A DNA stretch of 64,000 nt from Mucilaginibacter celer (lineage in GTDB: Bacteria; Bacteroidota; Bacteroidia; Sphingobacteriales; Sphingobacteriaceae): NCBI RefSeq assembly GCF_003576455.2, contig NZ_CP032869.1, positions 4,526,001 through 4,590,000 of the forward strand. Reading direction: 5' to 3'. A program made the position numbers and the translations under genes. Below the pieces are notes generated by a model. The model saw nothing but the letters and a program-made list of their open reading frames with translations. It did no database searches and was not told the origin of the DNA. Of this stretch, positions 16,851 through 25,660 are shown one piece after another. Position 1 is the first letter of the stretch. Every line of letters starts with the position of its first letter.

Positions 16851-16919
16851 TATTTTAACGTATTGCCGCCGCCTGTTCAAACGACCTTCGCTTAAACAAA
16901 CTGTCCGTCCGTTTAAGGG

Positions 16920-17145
16920 ATATGACAGATGCGGACAGATTTTTAAATTCCCCTATTGAGAGCATAGCCGTCAAGTTAAGGAACAGGCTTTTAAATTCCC
17001 CTCTTGAGAGGGGGCGCGATGGGAAAGAGCGAGAGCAGGGGTGTGTTATACGAGCGATAAACCTCGCGCAGAGTACCCCCCCCTCCACCTCCCGAACTTT
17101 TCGGGACAGGCTCTCAAGAGGGGAATCGCACAATTCCCGCTTTTT
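16920..17145. repeat. palindromic repeat ending GGGAATCGCACAATTCCC
   Basis: Gene-free region with paired blocks (CCCCTCTTGAGAGG at about 16997 against CTCTCAAGAGGGGAA at about 17111). It ends in a hairpin GGGAAT-CGCACA-ATTCCC followed by GCTTTTTC. The same end occurs in both copies of the repeat at 36661-37160, so these belong to one family. Confidence 0.65.
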
Positions 17146-17151
17146 CTATTT

Positions 17152-17754
17152 TCAAAACCTATACTTATAAGCCACATTCAACCCCAACTGGTTTATCGGG
17201 CTGTCGTAATCAATGCTTTTATAGCCACGTAAAAAGCGTACGCCAAAATCAATGCCCTGATGCTTCCCTATTGGCACAACGGCACCCGCTCCTCCCGAAT
17301 ATATAAACGAGGTATACGAGTTATTATTAAGACTGAAAGCGCTACCCGCTTCGGCACTTAAATAAAAATATTTCCCCGGGTAGTACCTTAAACCTGCAGT
17401 TACGGGCAGATACACGTAAGGCCCCGGCTGATCTTCGTGCGGAATATAGCCCGGAGGAAAATCAATAGCGCTGTAATCATATACGTAATGCAGGTTAGAT
17501 TTAAAATAAACCAAACCCGTATTAACAGTAACATGCAGCGACGGGGCAAGGGGATGCTCCAGTTTTAAATTAAAGCCGAAACCGGTTTGGTAAACCACAT
17601 CGGGTTTGTTATAGTTAACACTACCGATATTTAACGGAATGTTGAGTTCGGTGCCAACGCTTATTGAAGTTTGATTGCCACGCTGCGCAAAACACACAGA
17701 TGATGAAAAGGCAAATAAAATGCCTAAGATGATAAGGCGAATAGGTTTAAACAT
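17152..17754 (-). CDS. outer-membrane beta-barrel protein (paralog 4 of 4)
   Basis: 200 residues. Signal peptide (LIILGILFAFSSSVCFAQ), then a small porin-like barrel: alternating strands with aromatic girdles (TAGLRYYPGKYFYLSAEAGS) and a C-terminal strand ending NVAYKYRF, with the terminal Phe needed for BAM insertion. It is closest to the neighbouring paralog at 17865 (shared QRGNQTSISVGTELNIP start and GGAGAVVPIGKHQG segment). Function unknown; it sits between gldFG and gldA on the same strand. Confidence 0.8.
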   Translation of the reverse strand: MFKPIRLIILGILFAFSSSVCFAQRGNQTSISVGTELNIPLNIGSVNYNKPDVVYQTGFGFNLKLEHPLAPSLHVTVNTGLVYFKSNLHYVYDYSAIDFPPGYIPHEDQPGPYVYLPVTAGLRYYPGKYFYLSAEAGSAFSLNNNSYTSFIYSGGAGAVVPIGKHQGIDFGVRFLRGYKSIDYDSPINQLGLNVAYKYRF

Positions 17755-17864
17755 AATGATAAGTTATAATTAAATTATACAACCATTACGCACGGCTATA
17801 AGCTATCGCTACAAATAACCTGAATTATATTGAGCACGATAATAGTGAATTACGTGCTATCCCT

Positions 17865-18464
17865 TTAAAACCTATATTTATAAGCCACGTTTATGCCGAT
17901 ACTCTGTATAACAAAATTATAATCAACATTTTTATAACCACGCTCGTATCGTAAATTAAAATCAAAACCGTGGTGAGGCCCTATCGGCACAACGGCCCCG
18001 CCTCCACCCGAGTAAATGAATGAAGTATTGGTACGATTGCTTATTTTGAAGGCACTGCCGGCTTCGCCGCTTAGGTAAAAATATTTCGATACATAGTATT
18101 TAAGGCCGGCGGTTAACGGCAGGTATGCATAAAGCGTATGATAATCATCAGTGTAATAAAAACCTGTCGAATTATCCGGGTTAACACTCCCGAACAGATC
18201 ATTAGGATTGGTTTGAAAAATAACAACACCCAAACCGGCGGTAAAATGAAGCGATGAACTTATTGGTTTTTCCAGTTTGGCATTAATGCCGTACCCTCCC
18301 CAGTAATGTACGTCCGGTCCCGATTGCGGGTAATCATTTATATTTACAGGTATGTTGAGTTCGGTACCTATTATTATTGAGGTTTGGTTACCTTTTTGGG
18401 CACGGGCCACAATGCCGCAGGCCATAAACAAAGTTGTAAGTAAAATGCACGAAATTTTATTCAT
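17865..18464 (-). CDS. outer-membrane beta-barrel protein (paralog 3 of 4)
   Basis: 199 residues. Signal peptide ending IVARAQ, the shared KGNQTSIIIGTELNIP start, repeated amphipathic strands, and the ending NVAYKYRF with terminal Phe. Nearly the same length and strand order as the next gene downstream, pointing to tandem duplication with divergence mainly in the loops (residues 45-110). Function unknown. Confidence 0.8.
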   Translation of the reverse strand: MNKISCILLTTLFMACGIVARAQKGNQTSIIIGTELNIPVNINDYPQSGPDVHYWGGYGINAKLEKPISSSLHFTAGLGVVIFQTNPNDLFGSVNPDNSTGFYYTDDYHTLYAYLPLTAGLKYYVSKYFYLSGEAGSAFKISNRTNTSFIYSGGGGAVVPIGPHHGFDFNLRYERGYKNVDYNFVIQSIGINVAYKYRF

Positions 18465-18529
18465 GTTGATATAAGGTTGTAAAGGTTTTAATAATACGTT
18501 ACTAAAATAAATTTATTGCTATAAAAAAA

Positions 18530-19039
18530 CTACCTGCCAAAACGATAAGCAAACCTGATGGCCGTTTGCTGCAAGGTATGGGTCGACCAGCTTTCGTACC
18601 TCAAACCCAACTCAAAACTCCGGTTATCTGTTCCTGAGGGAATCATTATAGCCGGGCCGACAGAAAAAGCGAAGAGCCTGCGCTTATCATAATTAAGTTC
18701 GATAGCGCTGCCTGCCTCGGCCTCCAGAAACACGCCCGAACCAACGTTATACCTTACCCCACCTTTAAGCGGCACAAACAAATTACCGCCGGAGTTACCA
18801 TTATTAAACGGCGTGTTTTTACGAAAAAAGCTGCTGAACCCCGCGGTAAGCGTAAGGCTTACAGGGTTTATAATGGGCTGCTCCAGTTTTACAGATGCTC
18901 CTACTCCTATATTATATAAACTGCGCGATGGGATACCCAGCTCGGCACCGGCGCTAAATGCGGTAGTGTGGTGGGGCAGATCCTGAGCGTAGGTTTTAAA
19001 AGCAGTGAAAAGAATAATAATAAGTAGCAGTTTTTTCAT
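18530..19039 (-). CDS. outer-membrane beta-barrel protein (paralog 2 of 4)
   Basis: 169 residues, the shortest of the four. Signal peptide (LLLIIILFTAFKTYAQ), barrel strands such as LKGGVRYNVGSGVFLEAEAG, and a C-terminus IRFAYRFGR in which the expected terminal Phe is followed by two more residues. It shares the strand pattern of its neighbours but lacks about 30 residues of loop. Function unknown. Confidence 0.75.
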   Translation of the reverse strand: MKKLLLIIILFTAFKTYAQDLPHHTTAFSAGAELGIPSRSLYNIGVGASVKLEQPIINPVSLTLTAGFSSFFRKNTPFNNGNSGGNLFVPLKGGVRYNVGSGVFLEAEAGSAIELNYDKRRLFAFSVGPAIMIPSGTDNRSFELGLRYESWSTHTLQQTAIRFAYRFGR

Positions 19040-19090
19040 AGCGGGCCAAAATACAATATAAGTTAAATAATGATGAGTGCTTTTTTTATA

Positions 19091-19124
19091 AAAAGATCCG
19101 GAACGTGCACATCCCGGATCTTTT
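19091..19124 (-). terminator. terminator after barrel paralog 1
   Basis: Arms AAAAGATCCGG and CCGGATCTTTT with further T on the minus strand, 13 nt past the stop at 19137. It separates paralog 1 from the other three. Confidence 0.8.
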
Positions 19125-19136
19125 CAAATTCACATG

Positions 19137-19706
19137 CTATTTAAACTTGTATGCTACCCTTATTGCAGCCTGGCTGGTTTTGAACTGCTTTTTCCAGTCT
19201 TCATACCTTAAACCAACTTCAATACCATTACTCAGCGTGTAACCAAAGCCAGCCGAATAGATATAAGACGACGTATACCTGTTGAAATTATCACCGCCTC
19301 TGCTTAGTAATATGGCTGCACCTACCTGTCCTTCAACAAAAAAATGATTGTTCAGATAGTGCTTAACCCCTACCTTTATTGGCAAAAAACTCACGCCTTT
19401 TTGCGCGGTGCCGTAAACACTTAATTCTGCTTTGCGATTATCATTATTAAAAGCCATGTAAGAGTACCCTACCGATGCTGTAAAGAGCGTATTGATAGCA
19501 AAAGGTAATTCGTACTTAAATGATGCTCCTGTTATGGTATTCGATTTACCGGGAACGGTAAGCCCCCAATCCACTCCAAAGCTATAATGCGGCCCATCGG
19601 CAGGTGATGATGTTGGCGCTGTTGTTGACGCGTTATTTGATGTTTGGGCAAAGCCGCCCCACACTGTGCCGCATACTACGGCCAGTGGCAATAAGATCTT
19701 TTTCAT
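19137..19706 (-). CDS. outer-membrane beta-barrel protein (paralog 1 of 4)
   Basis: 189 residues. Signal peptide, then a Ser/Thr/Ala-rich linker (SNNASTTAPTSSPADG), then a small barrel ending AIRVAYKFK. It is more distant than the other three paralogs but keeps the VGVKHYLNNHFFVEGQVGAA and EVGLRYEDWKK elements that align with them. It has its own terminator. Function unknown. Confidence 0.75.
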   Translation of the reverse strand: MKKILLPLAVVCGTVWGGFAQTSNNASTTAPTSSPADGPHYSFGVDWGLTVPGKSNTITGASFKYELPFAINTLFTASVGYSYMAFNNDNRKAELSVYGTAQKGVSFLPIKVGVKHYLNNHFFVEGQVGAAILLSRGGDNFNRYTSSYIYSAGFGYTLSNGIEVGLRYEDWKKQFKTSQAAIRVAYKFK

Positions 19707-19879
19707 ATTTGTTGTTGCGTAAAATTATTGCGGTTGAGCAGGGCGCCTGCTGCTTTCTCCGCAGTGCAGGTATTACGAACGCAACACCCGAATATTATGC
19801 AAACCGGATTATACCGGGCAATAAATAATGGTATTTAACAAATATTAACAGGAATACGGCATTATAAACACAACAATAC

Positions 19880-20587
19880 CTAATTATTGGTAAGGCTGAT
19901 AAAAACCTCTTCCAGCGATTTGCCGCCGTTGTTTTTGCGGAGTTGCTGCAAACTATCGTTGGCTACAATATTGCCTTTGTTAATGATGATCACCTGGCTG
20001 CATACGGCCTCAACCTCCTGCATAATATGGGTTGATAGCACTATGGTTTTGGCTTTACCCAGATCAAGAATTAACTGGCGGATGCCTATCAATTGGTTTG
20101 GATCGAGGCCGGAGGTTGGTTCATCCAGTATCAGCACTTCGGGATCGTGAAGCATGGCTTGTGCCAGGCCTACCCTTTGACGGTAGCCTTTTGATAGCTG
20201 CCCTATTTTTTTATGCTGCTCGGGGCCGAGGCCTGTTTGTTCAATAATATCGGCTATGCGTTTGGCAGGCTCATGTATTTTATGGATACCCGCAGCAAAA
20301 CCCAACGATTCTTTTACGTACATATCCGTGTACAGCGGGTTGCTTTCGGGCAGGTAACCTATGCGGCGCTTAACTTCTAACGGTTGCTTAACCACATCAA
20401 AGCCGCAAACCGAAGCCGTACCCGATGTTTGCGGAATAAAGCCGGTAAGTATTTTCATGGTGGTTGATTTGCCCGCGCCATTAGGCCCTAAAAAACCCAA
20501 TACGCCTGGCGAGGCAGTAAAACTGATGCCATCAACGGCTTTCTGTGTGCCGTAAACCTTTGTTAATGCCTCAACGCTGATACTCAT
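19880..20587 (-). CDS. gldA: gliding-motility ABC transporter ATPase GldA
   Basis: 235 residues, a single ABC ATPase domain. Walker A GPNGAGKST (about 34-42), Q-loop region GYLPESNPLY, signature LSKGYRQRVGLAQAMLHDP, Walker B EVLILDEPTSGLDP, and H-switch STHIMQEVEAV. The family's typical opening (MSISVEALTKVYGTQKAVDG) and the GldA-like HKKIGQLSKGYRQR match. It powers the GldF/GldG permease; the fused partner lies 3.1 kb downstream. A near-consensus -7 box (TATTTTTA, 20600-20593) ends 5 nt before the ATG, so it may be leaderless. Confidence 0.9.
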   Translation of the reverse strand: MSISVEALTKVYGTQKAVDGISFTASPGVLGFLGPNGAGKSTTMKILTGFIPQTSGTASVCGFDVVKQPLEVKRRIGYLPESNPLYTDMYVKESLGFAAGIHKIHEPAKRIADIIEQTGLGPEQHKKIGQLSKGYRQRVGLAQAMLHDPEVLILDEPTSGLDPNQLIGIRQLILDLGKAKTIVLSTHIMQEVEAVCSQVIIINKGNIVANDSLQQLRKNNGGKSLEEVFISLTNN

Positions 20588-20705
20588 GGCTGTAAAAATA
20601 TGTTTTAGAATTGAGATGTGAGGTGTGGGATGTGAGATTTTGGGTGTGTACGTCCGTCCGTAACGGGGAGTTGGTGGTTTGGCGGAAGGTTATGGACGGT
20701 TTGCT

Positions 20706-21275
20706 TTAGTGTAGCTTTTCATTAAACTCGGTGATGAACTTTTTGAAGCAGCTGCAGTTTTTTTCTACTTTGTCGATGTTTAGCTGTTTGAAAATTTCGG
20801 GACAGTGGGCTTCTTCAAATTGCTTTCTCATTTTGGCTGTCGCCCCCATTAAAATCTTTTTAGGATCGCGTACAAACATCGGATTGCCTGTTTTATAATT
20901 GATGCTATAGATTTTATTAAACGTATCAATATCCCCAAGAATCAGCGCTTCAAGCTCCCAGATATTGAGCATAAGGAGGCCTTTGCTCTCAACATGATCA
21001 TCTAACTCTCTGAACCATTTAAATCTTTCGGTAAGTTTTACTTTGTGCGATTCCAATTCGTCTAAGTCTCTTATGTAAACTATAAAAGCACATCCGGAAT
21101 CGTCAAACTTCTTCTTCAGCACCCTTTTGAATTTACCTAACGAATCTAAATTGGCTCCGGTAGAATTTTTAGCCAGCTCTTTAAACTGAACCTTGCCTTT
21201 ATAACGTTGATCCAACAAGTTTTTTATGGAAGAAGTATCGTTTGGATCCTCCCCAACAAGCCCTACCTTTATCAT
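20706..21275 (-). CDS. DUF4276-like TOPRIM-fold protein, partner of the upstream ATPase
   Basis: 189 residues from the ATG at 21275, which overlaps the ATPase stop as ATGA; this coupling decides the start. TOPRIM-like features are an acidic residue after strand 1 (MIKVGLVGEDPNDTSSIKNL), an acidic triplet after a hydrophobic strand (FIVYIRDLDELESHK), and LNIWELEALILGD near residue 105, a DUF4276 hallmark. DUF4276 is distantly related to OLD/AriB TOPRIM nucleases. With an SMC-like ATPase as first gene, the pair resembles split OLD or PARIS-type anti-phage modules. Domain and function are inferred from motifs; the 5' sequence is more AT-rich than nearby housekeeping genes. Confidence 0.65.
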   Translation of the reverse strand: MIKVGLVGEDPNDTSSIKNLLDQRYKGKVQFKELAKNSTGANLDSLGKFKRVLKKKFDDSGCAFIVYIRDLDELESHKVKLTERFKWFRELDDHVESKGLLMLNIWELEALILGDIDTFNKIYSINYKTGNPMFVRDPKKILMGATAKMRKQFEEAHCPEIFKQLNIDKVEKNCSCFKKFITEFNEKLH

Positions 21276-22477
21276 TCCTCTAAATCCGAATACATCCAAT
21301 AATCGCTTACATAACCAACTTCTTTAGCATATTCCTGTGCCTTAGTTTGCTCGTCGATGGTGAGGTGGCGTAACTGAGTACCCTTTTTTTGATCATAATT
21401 AACGAGGAGGATATTATTTAGCTCATCAAGGTTAAGATGATCCAAAGCTTTCGGCGCATGCGTAGATATGATTATTTGCTTATGTTGTGATTGCTCTTTT
21501 AAAAAATTCATCAATAGGTGAAATTGATGAGGGTGGACACCGAGTTCGGGCTCTTCTAAAAGTACTAAGCCGCTTGTATATGTTATTTCAGTTATTATAT
21601 GAAATAAGCGTTTTGTACCATCCGATAATTGAGACCAGGGTAGCCAATTATTATTTACATTAAATTCAAGTTTAATATTATCTATAACTACCACCTTGTT
21701 ACCATCATATAGATTAATATTGTCGCTAAATCTAATATTCTCAATTGGCGTAAAAAGCTTCAAATTATATACGATAAAATCTTGGACTTTTAGACACGCG
21801 AGAATATCATCTTTAGAGATATCCTTAAAATCTGTATAATTCTGATTAGAAATAAAGTCTTCAATTACAGCTAAAATCTCTGTGATAAAATGTGCTGTTT
21901 TAGGGTACTCTCCTATCCCTAATGATGCACCCTTATAATTAATCTTTAAGCTACTCGGCTTGGTTATGCAATCCAGATTATCAGGAATTTTATATTTTAT
22001 ATATAACGGATACGCTGGGATATAACCTAAACTAATAAACAACCCTCTTAAACTTCCTTTATAGGTAATCGGACGACCTTTAAAATCAAACTGTTTTTTA
22101 TAATTTTCGCTATCAGAATCTTCTAAAACTACATTACCGTTTATTGAAAACTTTTCAATAAACATCACCCGATCGTCAATATTTTCAGGATCGAGGATTT
22201 TACTCTTGAGTCTTTTTTCTAATTTGATTTCAAAAGTTTGCTCGTCGTCTGAGACAAATTCAAGCTCTGCATAAGTAAAATGATCATCCGAACCTTGCCT
22301 TGTACGAGATGCTATATTTATCATCTCCAACAAATTCGACTTCCCGGCCCCATTCTTCCCAATCAGTATATTCAATCCCTTCTGGAAATCAATAGTAACA
22401 TCCTCAATAGATTTATATCCTTTAAGATGTACTTTATTTAAATAAACTCTCGGGCGTTCGTCGGTGTTGGTTGGCAT
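21272..22477 (-). CDS. AAA15/OLD-type ATPase, first gene of a two-gene defence-like module
   Basis: 401 residues. Walker A LIGKNGAGKSNLLEMIN (about 39-55), a long variable insert of AT-rich sequence, signature-like LSDGTKRLFHII (about 282), Walker B GLVLLEEPELGVHP (about 300-313) and the D-loop/H-switch IISTHAPKAL. This is the RecF/SMC-like arrangement of the OLD family. The next gene is a TOPRIM-like DUF4276 protein joined by an ATGA overlap, the order seen in split ATPase-nuclease defence systems. It has its own exact -7 box. Base composition is clearly more AT-rich than gldA or glyS on either side, a sign of transfer. Confidence 0.75.
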   Translation of the reverse strand: MPTNTDERPRVYLNKVHLKGYKSIEDVTIDFQKGLNILIGKNGAGKSNLLEMINIASRTRQGSDDHFTYAELEFVSDDEQTFEIKLEKRLKSKILDPENIDDRVMFIEKFSINGNVVLEDSDSENYKKQFDFKGRPITYKGSLRGLFISLGYIPAYPLYIKYKIPDNLDCITKPSSLKINYKGASLGIGEYPKTAHFITEILAVIEDFISNQNYTDFKDISKDDILACLKVQDFIVYNLKLFTPIENIRFSDNINLYDGNKVVVIDNIKLEFNVNNNWLPWSQLSDGTKRLFHIITEITYTSGLVLLEEPELGVHPHQFHLLMNFLKEQSQHKQIIISTHAPKALDHLNLDELNNILLVNYDQKKGTQLRHLTIDEQTKAQEYAKEVGYVSDYWMYSDLEE

Positions 22478-22500
22478 AGTTAATTACCGGTGTGTTTTTA

Positions 22501-22508
22501 CAAATGTA
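22501..22508 (-). promoter_or_regulatory. -7 box of the AAA/DUF4276 operon (TACATTTG)
   Basis: Exact TAnnTTTG on the minus strand, 23 nt before the start at 22477. Confidence 0.5.
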
Positions 22509-22552
22509 TTTGTTTTTGCAAACATATTTGAATTCACGTAGACCAAAGCTGT

Positions 22553-22762
22553 TCGATTCCGCGAAATCGGTATAATCAAAGATATCGGTGTAATCCCTTA
22601 AAAAAAAATCGGTGTAATCAAAAAAGCAATCGGTGTAATCCCAAAAAACAAAAATCAATCAGCATAATCCCAAAAAACTAAATCCGAAATCGAAATTCCC
22701 AAATCAACCTAATTCCCAATTCCCAAATCAACCTAAATCCGAAATCGAAAATCCGAATTCCC
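22553..22762. repeat. stutter repeats (AATCGGTGTAATCCC and AATCCGAAATCGAAA)
   Basis: Two blocks of repeated short words: AAATCGGTGTAATC variants (22560-22670) and AAATCCGAAATCGAAAATCC / AATTCCCAAATCAACC variants (22680-22762). No gene. Minus-strand translation yields the false repetitive peptide DYTD. The first word set recurs at 31215-31500, 36530-36620 and 48640-48690. Confidence 0.6.
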
Positions 22763-22773
22763 AAATCAAAACA

Positions 22774-22781
22774 TATCTTTG
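22774..22781 (+). promoter_or_regulatory. -7 box of glyS (TATCTTTG), probably leaderless
   Basis: Exact TAnnTTTG ending 8 nt before the glyS ATG at 22790, so the expected transcription start falls at or next to the start codon. Confidence 0.55.
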
Positions 22782-22789
22782 CAGCTATT

Positions 22790-24271
22790 ATGAGCAAATC
22801 AACCGACGAACTTTTTAAAAATGTTATTTCACACGCCAAAGAATATGGCTTTGTGTTTCCTTCCAGCGAGATATATGATGGTTTAAGTGCAGTTTATGAT
22901 TACGGCCAAAATGGTGCCGAGCTTAAAAACAACATCAAAACCTACTGGTGGAAAGCCATGGTGCAAATGAACGAGAACATTGTAGGGATTGATTCGGCCA
23001 TATTTATGCACCCGAAGATTTGGAAAGCGAGCGGTCACGTTGATGGCTTCAGCGATCCGATGATTGATAATAAAGATTCGAAAAAACGTTACCGCGCCGA
23101 TCAGTTGCTTGAAGATAAAATTGAGCGCTACAGCAAAGACGGTAAAACCGATAAAGCAGAAAAACTGCAAGCCGATATGGATGCGGCCCTTAACGCCGAA
23201 GATTTGCCACGCCTGCGCGAGCTGATCATTGAGCACGAAATTGCCTGCCCCGTAAGCGGCACCCGCAACTGGACCGAAGTTCGCCAGTTTAACCTGATGT
23301 TTAGCACCCAGATGGGCGCCGTGGCTGATGATGCCGATACCATTTACCTGCGCCCCGAAACCGCGCAGGGGATCTTTGTAAACTACCTGAACGTGCAAAA
23401 ATCGGGCAGGATGAAAATCCCCTTCGGTATAGCCCAAATTGGTAAGGCATTCCGTAATGAGGTGATTGCCCGCCAGTTCATTATCCGCATGCGCGAGTTT
23501 GAACAAATGGAGATGCAATTCTTCGTTCGCCCCGGCACACAAAAAGAGTGGTTTGATAAATGGAAAGAAGCCCGTTTAAAATGGCACCTTGCCCTGGGTA
23601 CCGACGAGGCCAAATACCGCTACCACGAGCATACCAAACTGGCCCACTACGCTGATGCGGCTTATGATATTGAGTTTGAGTTTCCGTTCGGCTTTAAAGA
23701 GGTTGAAGGGATCCACAGCCGTACTAACTTCGATCTGAGCCAGCACGAAAAGTTTTCGGGCAAAAAAATGCAGTACTTTGATCCGGAGGTTGACCCTGAA
23801 ACAGGCAAACCTTACGGTAACTACGTACCTTATGTAATTGAAACGTCGATTGGTTTGGATAGGATGTTCCTCCTTACCATGATCAATGCATACGAAGAGG
23901 AAGACCTGAGCACCGACGAAAAACAGGATAGCCGTACCGTACTGCGCCTGCACCCTTGCCTGGCCCCGGTTAAAGCCGCTATTTTCCCGCTTACCAAAAA
24001 AGATGGTTTGCCCGAAAAAGCCCGCGAGATTATGGATAAACTGAAAATTGATTTCAATATCCAGTACGAAGAAAAAGACGCCATCGGTAAACGCTACCGC
24101 CGCCAGGATGCTATCGGTACGCCGTTCTGCATTACGGTAGATCACCAGACATTGGAAGACAACACCGTAACCATCCGCCACCGCGACAGCATGGCTCAGG
24201 AGCGCGTAGCTGCTGATCAGCTGGATAAAATCATCGGCGATTTGGTTAGCTGGAGGAATGTGTTGAGTTAA
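22790..24271 (+). CDS. glyS: glycine--tRNA ligase
   Basis: 493 residues, the dimeric (eukaryote-like) glycyl-tRNA synthetase used by Bacteroidota. Class II motifs are evident: motif 1 region with LIIEHEIACPVSGTRNWTEV, motif 2 GKAFRNEVIARQFIIRMREF, motif 3 ETSIGLDRMFLLTM, then a C-terminal anticodon-binding domain (LRLHPCLAPVKAAIFPLTK). It charges tRNA-Gly. High-confidence core gene flanked on both sides by AT-rich ATPase modules. The downstream ATPase gene starts only 45 nt after its stop and may ride on glyS transcription. Confidence 0.97.
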   Translation: MSKSTDELFKNVISHAKEYGFVFPSSEIYDGLSAVYDYGQNGAELKNNIKTYWWKAMVQMNENIVGIDSAIFMHPKIWKASGHVDGFSDPMIDNKDSKKRYRADQLLEDKIERYSKDGKTDKAEKLQADMDAALNAEDLPRLRELIIEHEIACPVSGTRNWTEVRQFNLMFSTQMGAVADDADTIYLRPETAQGIFVNYLNVQKSGRMKIPFGIAQIGKAFRNEVIARQFIIRMREFEQMEMQFFVRPGTQKEWFDKWKEARLKWHLALGTDEAKYRYHEHTKLAHYADAAYDIEFEFPFGFKEVEGIHSRTNFDLSQHEKFSGKKMQYFDPEVDPETGKPYGNYVPYVIETSIGLDRMFLLTMINAYEEEDLSTDEKQDSRTVLRLHPCLAPVKAAIFPLTKKDGLPEKAREIMDKLKIDFNIQYEEKDAIGKRYRRQDAIGTPFCITVDHQTLEDNTVTIRHRDSMAQERVAADQLDKIIGDLVSWRNVLS

Positions 24272-24316
24272 TATTGATAAATTGGCGGTGTAATGAATAT
24301 AGTGTAACTTGAGGAT

Positions 24317-25660
24317 ATGAAACTATTAGGCATTTACCTATACGATTACCAGCAATTTAAAAATTTCGAACTTGATTTTACCTACCCTGCCGGGCATGAA
24401 AAAGCCGGGCAGGCTTTGGATAAAGTTTGTTTTATTGGGAGGAATGGGACGGGGAAGACTACGTTGTTGAATTTAATTCAAGATAATCTCTATGCCGTTG
24501 GTGGCCTAAGCCTGATAGACATTATATTTAAAATAAGTTTCAACGGAGAAACGGTATATGTTGTTAAAAAAGGAGGGAACTTAAATATCTTTATTTCAGA
24601 TATTGATAATGTTCCAAATTGGAAAAACAATATTTTTAGAAGTCCTACAGTAGCAACTTCAGACCAATCTCCCTTTGTTCATAAAAAAGCAGGCGAGTTC
24701 TTATCCAAAACTGTATTAAAGGAAAATTCATCCGATTTGCTGATTAAGGTATCCTCAGAAGGAGATCAAAATATTTATTCACAAATATTAGATGTGCCGC
24801 CTACCTCATTAAACGAAGCATTGGAACTATTTAACAACTTTCCTTACAGTCATTTAGTATCTACCGATTCAATAAAGAACTTTTGGAATGTACTAATCTA
24901 TCAGGTTAAAAAGCGGGAAAACGATTTTCGTGAATTTCAAAATCTTGAGGTAAATCTGGATAAAACCGTAAGGGAAGTGCAGGATGAATTTGAAAAGCAT
25001 AACCCTAAAATACTTGACGAGATTGCTGTTTTATGGGATAAGATATTAAATAAGGCAAACTTAGAATTTGATAGCAAAAACGCCAGCAATCCCGTACAGC
25101 TAAATGATAACCTGAAGGCTTACATTAAACTAAAAGGAGGCAATCAAAGGATAAGCTATAGTGAGTTGAGCAGCGGTATCAGAAACTTCATTTTTAGATT
25201 GGGGCATATATATTCACTCTATTTTAACCGGGATATTCAAAACGGGTTTTTACTAATAGATGAACCGGAAAACAATTTATACCCCGATTTTTTATATGGC
25301 TTGATCGACACTTACTTAGGTTTTATCAAAAATACCCAGTTTTTTGTAGCAACCCATAGCCCCATCATCGCCGCGCAATTTGAACCATATGAGCGATTTA
25401 TATTAGAGTTTAATGATGATGGTACTGTATACTCCCGCAAAGGAGAAACACCTATTGGCGACGACCCTAACGATTTGCTGGTTAAAGACTTTAGCGTTCG
25501 CAGCCTGTTGGGTAAAGAAGGTATTAAGAAATGGGAACGCTATATAGAACTAAAAACGCTCATTCCGCGTACCTCTGATGAAGCCGAAAAAAGCAAACTG
25601 TTAGATGAGTTTATCCAGATAGGTAACGAATACAATTTTTCGGGCAATGAGGTATTTTAA
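24317..25660 (+). CDS. Septu-like AAA ATPase (PtuA type)
   Basis: 447 residues. Walker A GRNGTGKTTLLNLI (about 41-54), an SMC/RecF-like insert, signature YSELSSGIRNFIF (about 276), Walker B FLLIDEPENNLYP (about 311-323), and VATHSPIIAAQFE. The next gene encodes a small HNH-nuclease-like protein and overlaps it by 14 nt, reproducing the PtuA-PtuB order of Septu anti-phage systems. No reverse transcriptase is nearby, which argues against a retron form. The sequence is more AT-rich than glyS. It probably shares the glyS transcript, since only 45 nt separate them and no promoter box is seen. Confidence 0.75.
   Translation: MKLLGIYLYDYQQFKNFELDFTYPAGHEKAGQALDKVCFIGRNGTGKTTLLNLIQDNLYAVGGLSLIDIIFKISFNGETVYVVKKGGNLNIFISDIDNVPNWKNNIFRSPTVATSDQSPFVHKKAGEFLSKTVLKENSSDLLIKVSSEGDQNIYSQILDVPPTSLNEALELFNNFPYSHLVSTDSIKNFWNVLIYQVKKRENDFREFQNLEVNLDKTVREVQDEFEKHNPKILDEIAVLWDKILNKANLEFDSKNASNPVQLNDNLKAYIKLKGGNQRISYSELSSGIRNFIFRLGHIYSLYFNRDIQNGFLLIDEPENNLYPDFLYGLIDTYLGFIKNTQFFVATHSPIIAAQFEPYERFILEFNDDGTVYSRKGETPIGDDPNDLLVKDFSVRSLLGKEGIKKWERYIELKTLIPRTSDEAEKSKLLDEFIQIGNEYNFSGNEVF

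Noticed and set aside
16855..17170. Overlapping frames on both strands upstream of the beta-barrel genes
   Set aside because: They read through a palindromic repeat in both directions and share no family features.
22434..22658. Minus-strand frame encoding a repetitive DYTD-rich peptide
   Set aside because: It is produced by the stuttering GGTGTAATC repeat and overlaps the promoter and start of the ATPase gene; composition is unlike a protein.
22883..24181. Minus-strand frames of 201 and 219 residues opposite glyS
   Set aside because: Antisense shadows; glyS is complete and conserved on the other strand.
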